From positions 41,779,203 through 41,843,202 of the forward strand of contig JAJEKV010000002.1 of assembly GCA_021234155.1 (NCBI GenBank): DNA of 64,000 bases, in the 5' to 3' direction. Shown here one piece after another: positions 56,665 to 64,000 of this stretch; positions within the stretch are counted from its first letter, which is position 1, and each line of letters starts with the position of its first letter. The position numbers and the translations under genes were made by a program. The stretch is from Isoetes taiwanensis (lineage: Eukaryota > Streptophyta > Lycopodiopsida > Isoetales > Isoetaceae). The notes under the pieces were generated by a model that was given only the letters and a program-made list of their open reading frames with translations, was not told where the DNA came from and made no database searches.

Positions 56665-57900
56665 TTTAGGGTTGCCGAGAGATTGATCGACTCGCTATAA
56701 CAGGTTTTTCTGTAAAGTTCATTGTTTATCGGCTCTGCTTTTATTGATCCGAGGTTTTGGCCATGTTTTTCGCTGGATTCTTCCTCCGGGTAATTGTGGC
56801 GGTGAAGCAAATCGAACATAAGAAGCCTCGCTATCTTTCTTTATCCTTTTCCGCTTGTTCGCTCTCGTTCCGCAGGTTCCTTGTTGACCGATTGCCATTT
56901 GAGAAAATTCCAAAGGGTTATTTTTTGTTTGACGCTTTGTTGGATGCATGCGATCTGATCATATCCGGCAGGGCCTTTGTCGTGAATTGCCATTTAAGCG
57001 ATTGCACTGGGTTATTTGTTTGTGGATTTATTGGTTGCATGAGCAGAGGTCCGATGCCCTTAGTTTTTAAGGGCAATGACTAAATAGAAAGAGCATAATG
57101 TCTCAAATGACATCGCCAGAGTCATATCTGCAACCTCATCAAACATGGCATGTTGTTCTATTCCCAGTGCACGCCGCTAGAATATTGAAGGTCGAAACCT
57201 GCATTAGAAGTATATATATGCATATCCATGCGGATAAGTTCAGGATCTAACTTTTTAGGGATGATGTGTATCGGTTTTAAGATCAACCAGTTCTTGGTGA
57301 GTTTGAAAGGGAAGTTGGCGCTTTTATTCTATGACAAGATGCAACATCATAGCAACTCACATAAATTCTTGTTTCTAAGCATCTTGAAAGCATGCAAGAT
57401 CTATGCATCTTAGAGTGAGGCGTATTCATTTATGAGCGGATCCTTGGGAACTATACCGATTTGGATGTTGTTGTGACCATTGCTTTAATTGGCATGTGTT
57501 TCAACCGCAATAGTCTAGCGTGATGCTCGCTATGTCTTTGATAGAATATCACACCCGTGCTTAATCTTATGGAATGCACGGGGATCACGGGATATGCGGG
57601 ATATGCACAACAACAGAAGGTTACTCTCAATGGGTCACTCGCTTTGCGCTTCTTTGAGAACATGCTACAGAGGGCATAATGCCGCACCAAATAACACCCT
57701 TGAGCATCTTGGAAGCACATCATAGCTGTTATAGAGTAGGAAAAGCGCATCCATGAACTTATTATTGAAAGGAAGTTCCAGTCAATATTCCTGGTTTTGC
57801 CTCTTGCCCGCTTGTTGCCTTCACGTTAGAGAAACCGCTTCATGAAACGTGTTTCTTTTGCGCATCGCCGACCGCGCGAATGCTCCTTCGCCTCTTGGTC
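56665..57900 (+). pseudogene. Captured PCMP-type PPR fragment, unit 1
   Basis: Broken frames encode FYDKMQHHS, FLFLSILKAC and, after a stop, HSFMSGSLGT. DVVVTIALIGM, ARYVFDRI and FFENMLQR then HELIIERKF follow. These match the PLS-type PPR pattern (SILKAC, .IHS, .DVVV..ALI.M, A..VFD.I). There are many stops and frameshifts and no domain is intact. Confidence 0.7.
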
Positions 57901-59138
57901 TTAGGGTTGCCGATAGATTGATCGACTCGCTATAACAGTGTTTTTTTGTAAAGTTCATTGTTTATCGGCTCTGCTTATTGATCCGGGGTTTTGGCCATGT
58001 TTTCTCGCTGGATTCTTCCTCCGGGTAATTGTGGCGGTGAAAGCAAATCGAACATAAGAAGCCCGCTATCTTTCTTTATCCTTTTCCAGCTTGTTCGCTT
58101 CTCCGCTCAAATCCGCAGATTCCTTGTTGACCGATTGCCATTTGAGAAAATTCCAAAGGGTTATTTTTGTTTGACGCTTTGTTGGATGCATGCGATCCGA
58201 TCAAATCCGCAGGGGCCTTTGTCGCGAAGTTGGCATTTAAGCGGATTGCACAGGGTTATTTGTTTGTGGATTTATTGGTTGCATGAGCAGGGTCCGATGC
58301 CCGTAGTTTTTAAGGGCAATGACTAAATAAAAAGAGCACAATGTCTCAAAGACATCGGCAGAGTCATATCCGCAACCTCATCAAACATGGCATGTTGTTC
58401 TATTCCCGTATGCTAGAATATTGAAGGCCGGAAACCCCGCATTAGAAGTATATATATGCATATCCATGTGGATAAGTGCGGGATCTAACTTTTTAGGGAT
58501 GATGTGTATCGCTTTTAAGATCAACCAGGTTCTTGGTGAGTTTGAAAGGGAAGTTGGCTTTTATTCTATGACAAGATGCAACATCATAGCAACTCACATA
58601 AATTCTTGTTTCTAAGCATCTTGAAAACATGCAAGATCTATGCACCTTAGAGTGAGACAGATTCATTTATGAGCGGATCCTTGGGAACTATATTGATTTG
58701 GATGTTGTTGTGACCATTGCTTTAATTGGCATGTGTTTCAACCGCAATAGTCTAGCGATGCTCGCTATGTCTTTGATAGAATATCACACTCGGGCTTAAT
58801 CTTATGGAATGCGTGGATCACGGGATATGCGTGATATGCACAACAACAGAAGGTTACTCTCCACGAAGGTCACTCGCTTTGCGCTTCTTTGAGAACATGC
58901 TACAAGAGGGCATAATGCCGCACCAAATAACACCCTTTGAGCATCTTGGAAGCACATCATAGCTGTTATAGAGTAGGGAAAGCGCATCCATGAACTTATT
59001 ATTGAAAGGAAGTTCCGTGTCAATATTCCGTTGTTTGCCTCTTTGCCCGCTTTGTTGCCTTCACGCTAGAGAAACCGTTTCATGAAACGTGTTTCTTTTG
59101 CGCACGCCGACTATGCGTAATGCTCCTTTGTCTTGGTC
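57901..59138 (+). pseudogene. Captured PCMP-type PPR fragment, unit 2
   Basis: A tandem copy of unit 1 beginning at ttagggttgccgatagattg, with a scatter of 1-3 base differences. Confidence 0.7.
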
Positions 59139-59520
59139 TTAGGGTGGCCGGATAGATTGATCGACTCGCTATAAAACAGGATCACATGATATGCGTGATA
59201 TGCACAACAACAGAAGGTTGCTCTCACGAAGGTCACTCGCTTTGCGCTCTTTGAGAACATGCTACAGAGGGCATAATGCCGCACCAAATAACACCCTTGA
59301 GCATCTTGAAAGCATATCACATCATAGCCGCCATAGAGTAGGAAAAAGCGATCCATGAACTTACTATTGAAAGGAAGTTCCGGTGGTCAATATTGTTCGT
59401 GGGAATAAACTTTGATGGGCATTCCAAGTGTGCACACTTAGAGGATGCAGAGAGGGCTTTTGACAAGTTGTTGGATAGAGATGTAGTGGTATGGACTCAG
59501 ATGATTTCAGCATATATATA
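59139..59520 (+). pseudogene. Captured PPR fragment, partial third unit and following repeat
   Basis: A shortened copy jumps from the unit start to the FFENML...HELIIE part. It then continues uniquely with SKCAHLEDAERAFDKLLDRD and VVVWTQMISAY, the next PLS repeat of the same PPR type. Confidence 0.75.
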
Positions 59521-60480
59521 ACATGAGCACTTTACGTGCCTTCATAAATGACAAATTTACTAATAGGTCTTTGGTGGTGGAGACCAATTTTTTGAACTCA
59601 GTATTTTAGAATACTCTCATTGATATGCATGCCAAGTGCCCATTTGCACCGGACTATTCAAAAGTTTGCAAATTCTATTACCTCAAAATTCTGATGTGTA
59701 TTCTCAAATTTTCATCTAATCGTCCATTTGGATCAAGTCCATCTGCCTAGGTGCTCAATAACCGCAAGAAACATCAACGCTATGCTCGGATTGGCTAGAA
59801 AAGATCTTGAGCATCCTGCTTTCTCTCGCTTTGTTTAACCATTTAACAAGATGACATCTTTTTGTTGTAGAAAGACCAAAGATTCTGAGAAGCCTTACAC
59901 ACCACCTTGGTGATTTAATAGAAAAAAGGATACCTTAAACTTCTCTGGAATGTCTATTTGATTTTGTGAAAGGTAACGGGGTTTTGCCACTGCTAGATTG
60001 TTCTCTTGAACGGCCCTATCCTTTCTATGTGGCGTTGAGCAAATGGGTCTTAATGAGTTGAATGGAATACTAAACTTGAAGTTAAGTCCAATCCGCACTA
60101 AATTGTAAGTCTTTGTGATGCATTACATCTTTTCTATTTTCACTCATCGGGTATGTTGGTTCAATATCAAATACTCTCTTAGAACCTCATTTAAGGAGTG
60201 CGACTTGCAAGTCCCTATTTAATTCTTTGATTAATAATTCCCATTTGGGCTCTTTCCATCCCACTAGAAAGAAGCCCAACTTGATCTTCACTAGAGTTTT
60301 TTGCTATTTCCCATGCTTCAAGACTCAAGATCAAATTCCAGACCCAATAACTCGAAGCCCGAAATTACAATGTAAATATACACCATATGGCACATTTCAC
60401 TTAATAATTTAAGGATTTGTAATCGAGTGGAGCCCATGTTTGCTTTTGTTGCCAATAATAAAATTCCCATTAATGTTTAT
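59521..60480 (+). other. Helitron 3' interior
   Basis: No gene recognised. A/T-rich sequence leads to the terminal hairpin. Confidence 0.5.
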
Positions 60481-60535
60481 TAATTTTTTAATTTAATCCT
60501 GACAGAAGCCCAGCAACGCTGGGCACTTTTTCTAG

Positions 60536-60880
60536 TATAAAATAGAAAAACAACAGCACAGCCCGAGGAAACAACACATAGGCCACAGAAAGAAATTAAA
60601 GTAAAAATGCGGGCCAGAACATAAACAAGAAGATCAACCGGAATAACCCAGACAACTATTGAAGAGTGTGGTGCATCAAAAAAACAAGATAAACCACAAG
60701 TGCAAAAAATAAAACCCAACAACTATGAGAAACCTAGAATGTAGAAGATAATACCACCCGAATAACGTATACCACCCGAGCCGAGTGTAGTACACAAGAT
60801 ACAAACAAAAGTGCAAAAGATAAAACCCAAACCACCATGGGGAAATCCAAAACGCGGAAAAGAATGCCACATATAACACT
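60536..60880. repeat. Tandem unit Y, copy 1 right part
   Basis: Matches 62043-62333, the sequence on the right of the empty Helitron site. Confidence 0.9.
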
Positions 60881-62333
60881 GACGAGCCAACGAGGGTAAA
60901 GGTAAAATGGCGGGAGAGGGAAGGTTGAAAAGTTGATGAAAAAAGGATATGGCTGCCGAGGCCGAAGAAATGGATGAGGGCGACATCTGAGGATGATGAA
61001 GAGAGGCAAAAAAGGCCGCAACAACAAAAGGAGAAGCTGGAAGATAAGGAACAGCATGTAGACGGCACCAAGCAACAAAGCGGCGGAACATAGCGAAGTA
61101 AGCCAAAAGAGTAGATGGGGCACGGGAGGAAAAAACTAAAGGCAAAGTCGCAAAGAAAAAGGGAACCTCCTGGGGGGTGAGCAAGCGAGAAGGAGCTGTC
61201 ACAACAACATAAAAAACCATGTTAACTTCATTCAAATTGACAACGAAAAACATAAAGAGCTACATGACGCCGACACCCAGCAAAGGTCGCCGAAAGATGT
61301 GGCAATAAAGCCAAAGAAAATGCATCAAAAACAGAAATTCTTTAATAAAAGACGCGCCCATCCGATCCCCGGCCCGTGAGTAAAGGCCACCATGGTGCGT
61401 GAAGGCCAATGAAGAACCGCCAAGCAGGATACGAGCATGACACGCGGCTGCATGGTGATCGAGGACAGAGAAAAAATGCATGTATCTAAGCAAAATGGAG
61501 GAGCCATAGCCCATAAAGAACCAATAGATTAAAAATCATCTAGCACATAGAAAAAATGCATGTATCTAAGCAAAATGAAGGAGCCACCATATGATGCAAA
61601 AAATATTTCCATTGATCGTATTCTAAGACAAGAAACCGTCAAAAAGTAGGTCCCATTACGCCTAGCAATGTCAAGGCAACTCTAGATGCCTAAATGATGA
61701 GGCAATTAAATTGATGGCTTTGTGAAAACAAGAAGAGAACCCATTATAGTACTCATAAGAACCATCAAAAATCAATAATCGTAAAAAAAATACTACAAAG
61801 GAACTTACCATAGTAAATATGTGAACAACAAGACCCCAAGCAAAAAACCCCCCAACATATGGAATACTTGGAACACAAGTCATGTAGCAATATTGAAAAT
61901 AACTAAGACGGCATACACAAGGCAGGGAACAATATTTTAACAACCGCAAATGAGACATAAAAAAGACAAAGTGCAACCCGGCATATGTGGTGAATAAATC
62001 TCGGGGCAATAAAAAGAATGAAACCATGAGAATGCAGTATATAAAATAGAAAAACAACAGCACAGCCCGAGGAAACAACACATAGGCCACAGAAAGAAAT
62101 TAAAGTAAAAATGCGGGCCAGAACATAAACAAGAAGATCAACCGGAATAACCCAGACAACTATTGAAGAGTGTGGTGCATCAAAAAAACAAGATAAACCA
62201 CAAGTGCAAAAAATAAAACCCAACAACTATGAGAAACCTAGAATGTAGAAGATAATACCACCCGAATAACGTATACCACCCGAGCCGAGTGTAGTACACA
62301 AGATACAAACAAAAGTGCAAAAGATAAAACCCA
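60881..62333. repeat. Tandem unit Y, copy 2 (uninterrupted)
   Basis: A full ~1.45-kb unit, including the empty Helitron site. ORFs here (for example minus 60723-61253) recur in each copy and are F/L/S-rich; no family was recognised. Confidence 0.9.
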
Positions 62334-62637
62334 AAAAAGGCCGCAACAACAAAAGGAGAAGCTGGAAGATAAGGAACAGCATGTAGACGGCACCAAGCAA
62401 CAAAGCGGCGGAACATAGCGAAGTAAGCCAAAAGAGTAGATGGGGCACGGGAGGAAAAAACTAAAGGCAAAGTCGCAAAGAAAAAGGGAACCTCCTGGGG
62501 GGTGAGCAAGCGAGAAGGAGCTGTCACAACAACATAAAAAACCATGTTAACTTCATTCAAATTGACAACGAAAAACATAAAGAGCTACATGACGCCGACA
62601 CCCAGCAAAGGTCGCCGAAAGATGTGGCAATAAAGCA
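62334..62637. repeat. Tandem unit Y, copy 3 (partial)
   Basis: About 300 bases that appear identical to 61013-61315, starting at ccaaaaaaggccgcaacaac and ending at gtggcaataaagc. Confidence 0.9.
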
Positions 62638-62662
62638 TACACTTTATTGTATGCTTTATTGT
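62628..62662. repeat. Small hairpin at the end of the Y array
   Basis: aataaagcataca pairs perfectly with tgtatgctttatt across a short loop, at the breakpoint between the Y array and unique DNA. Confidence 0.7.
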
Positions 62663-62667
62663 TTGAT

Positions 62668-62850
62668 GTTTTCGCATGATGAATCACCATTAATCTTGTA
62701 GATTTCTCTTTATTCTGTTATTTTTTGCTTGTTGTAGTATTCGCATGTTGAATCACCATGAATTTTCTAGGTTTTCTTTGTTCTGTTGTTTGAGGTATTT
62801 GCATGTGGAATCCCCATTCATCTTGTACTTTTCGTTGTTCTATTGTTGTC
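62668..62850 (+). repeat. Three diverged ~60-bp tandem units
   Basis: Units begin ttcgcatgatgaatcaccat, ttcgcatgttgaatcaccat and tttgcatgtggaatccccat. Each contains a tctttgttctgttgtttg-like end. Confidence 0.8.
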
Positions 62851-64000
62851 TTTGTTCGCACTAGCCCCTGCCATTTTCGGTTTTACCGCCGAAGTCCGCC
62901 ACCGTTCTTTGCCCCTTTGTTTCGGAATTTCGCAGCGTTTGGGAGTCATTGGAGCTGGGATCCACCATTTTCTACCTTGATCCCGTCTTCCTTTCTAATC
63001 TTTTTTCATGACTCTGGCATTCAGCTGCCGATATGGCTTTCACATGTTTTGGAGCGATTTGGAGCAATCAATCATTAGATTTTGTGGGCATTTGGTCGGG
63101 ACTCAGTGATTTGGACTCATTACGCAGATTGTTTTTTTGTTTCTTATTTGCCCAGTTTTTAACGTCATGCATGATTCATCCTATTGGTCTGGTTTCTATG
63201 GCTAGGTGGCTCCTACTATATTCTTATTTAGGATTGGTTACGATGGCTAGGAGGATTCGATGCAGCCATCCCCTCTTGTTGCTTTCGATCCTGTGATAGC
63301 AGCATGGGCAGGAAGCGATTCTCTGTCTCTCTTCTTTGTGTTTCTCAGATTTTTTGTGCAGGGGTCGTTTTTCTGGTGGACAGGAGGAGCGGTTTGATTC
63401 CCTTGTTCTAGCAGGCCCATTGGTGCGGGCGGGAGCTCAAGGCCGCGGATCGCCATGCGATCCGCCATCCAAAGATCCGGCATCCAAATAGCGGCAGACC
63501 GCCCCACTCGATTGGCTCGGGGATCTACAACTGCTCAGCCTACTTATGGACTGTTCGCCATGCAGATCCGAGCTATGGCCGCGGGGGCCATCTGGATTCC
63601 GATCCCTATGCACCATGATCGTTTGTAGCTCATGGCATGCTCAGTTCTCGCTCAGATCCCCTATTCTTGGACCGCCGTCTGGGCCATCCGTTTGGCTTAG
63701 GGATTGCCACAGGAAGCTCCTCCGTTCCCTCTTCCGGCCTCTCCACCGTTCCACACTTTCGCCACTGTCTCTACCTATTTTGGCTTCTACACTTTTGCCC
63801 ATCTTTCTCGTTTTTTGGCTTCTACCGGCCTACCGTCTTCGAATCCTGTGGTAGCTTCCTTCTTTTCGGCCTGCCTCCTGTACCAGGCCGCCCCCCTTCT
63901 CTTGTGGGAGGCTCCTGCCCACATGGCGGGGATTATCGGCGCGGGGTAATCTGGCGGGTATAATAGGTGGCATCCCGGTGAGGGGTGCTCACCTTTTCAC
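62851..64000. other. No gene recognised
   Basis: GC rises and several short ORFs overlap on both strands without recognisable family or splice structure. It may be the leader of a gene or element beyond the window. Confidence 0.4.

Larger units (their letters stand above)
56297..60535 (+). mobile_element. Non-autonomous Helitron, 4239 bp
   Basis: The 5' end is TCTATCTATATATAATAAAA. The 3' end has the hairpin GCCCAGC-AAC-GCTGGGC (60508-60524), seven bases, then CTAG (60532-60535). It is inserted between A and T with no duplication. The uninterrupted site gcagta/tataaaatag is present at about 62033-62050 in unit Y copy 2. No Rep/helicase is encoded. The interior holds tandem copies of a captured PPR gene fragment. 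Confidence 0.95.

Noticed and set aside
56719-57083. 108-aa plus-strand ORF in the Helitron
   Set aside because: It lies in the captured, frameshifted PPR-gene unit and recurs in the second copy with different breaks.
60676-62578. Minus-strand ORFs of 129-176 aa repeated at 60.7 and 62.2 kb
   Set aside because: They follow the tandem unit Y and have no recognisable domain. Their repetition reflects the repeat, not gene duplication.

Overview
The window is nuclear DNA of a land plant. The evidence is an intronless P-class PPR gene, plant mitochondrial SSB, CER1-type, LHT-type and LRB/POB1-type sequences, plant-style GT-AG introns, a Ty3/gypsy chromodomain retrotransposon and a Helitron. Gene density is low, and transposon coding families that I associate mainly with seed-free plants are present (DUF7869-like, DUF8039-like and a DGQH-motif protein). 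My best guess is a fern or another large-genome seed-free plant. A gymnosperm is not excluded.

Layout. 1-9.2 kb is a cluster of element-like genes. A minus-strand DGQH-motif gene has its coding exon split by a 366-bp hAT-type MITE with a perfect 8-bp target duplication. A DUF8039-like exon, an unknown 123-aa ORF and a DUF7869-like gene with three lesions follow. Sixteen copies of a GC-rich, odd-centred palindrome are scattered through the introns and spacers of the first 4.4 kb. 12-15.3 kb holds fragments of unrelated host genes: MYG1 on the minus strand behind a heat-shock-like promoter, CER1, and UTP6 on the plus strand.

16.9-22 kb is the healthiest part. It has an apparently intact four-exon mitochondrial SSB gene (minus) and, 169 bp away head to head, a 594-aa PPR gene (plus, with a frameshift in its last repeat). 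A 66-residue zinc-ribbon protein gene with a duplicated TATA box follows. 22-41.9 kb is mostly repeats: GAATCT arrays with a 10-11 bp period, GGCCGTCCA palindrome modules and MITEs. It also contains fragments of VPS13, ASG2, an LRB/POB1 BTB gene split by a 550-bp foldback element, STT3, an LHT/AATL1-type amino-acid transporter and a GH1 beta-glucosidase.

41.9-62.6 kb is nested repeat DNA. A complete LTR retrotransposon (42231-53547, minus strand, TSD catca) sits inside a repeated unit. A 4.2-kb Helitron (56297-60535) sits inside a second, ~1.47-kb tandem unit whose uninterrupted copy lies 2 kb away. The Helitron carries tandem copies of a PCMP-type PPR gene fragment. 62.6-64 kb holds a short tandem repeat and otherwise nothing I recognise.

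The only genes likely to be functional are mtSSB, the PPR gene and the zinc-ribbon gene. The first two are a plausible co-expressed organelle pair sharing one promoter region. Nothing here is clearly a new biological system. The most unusual signals are the palindrome family in the first 4.4 kb, the helically spaced GAATCT arrays, and the transposon insertions that can be dated against intact reading frames or empty sites.
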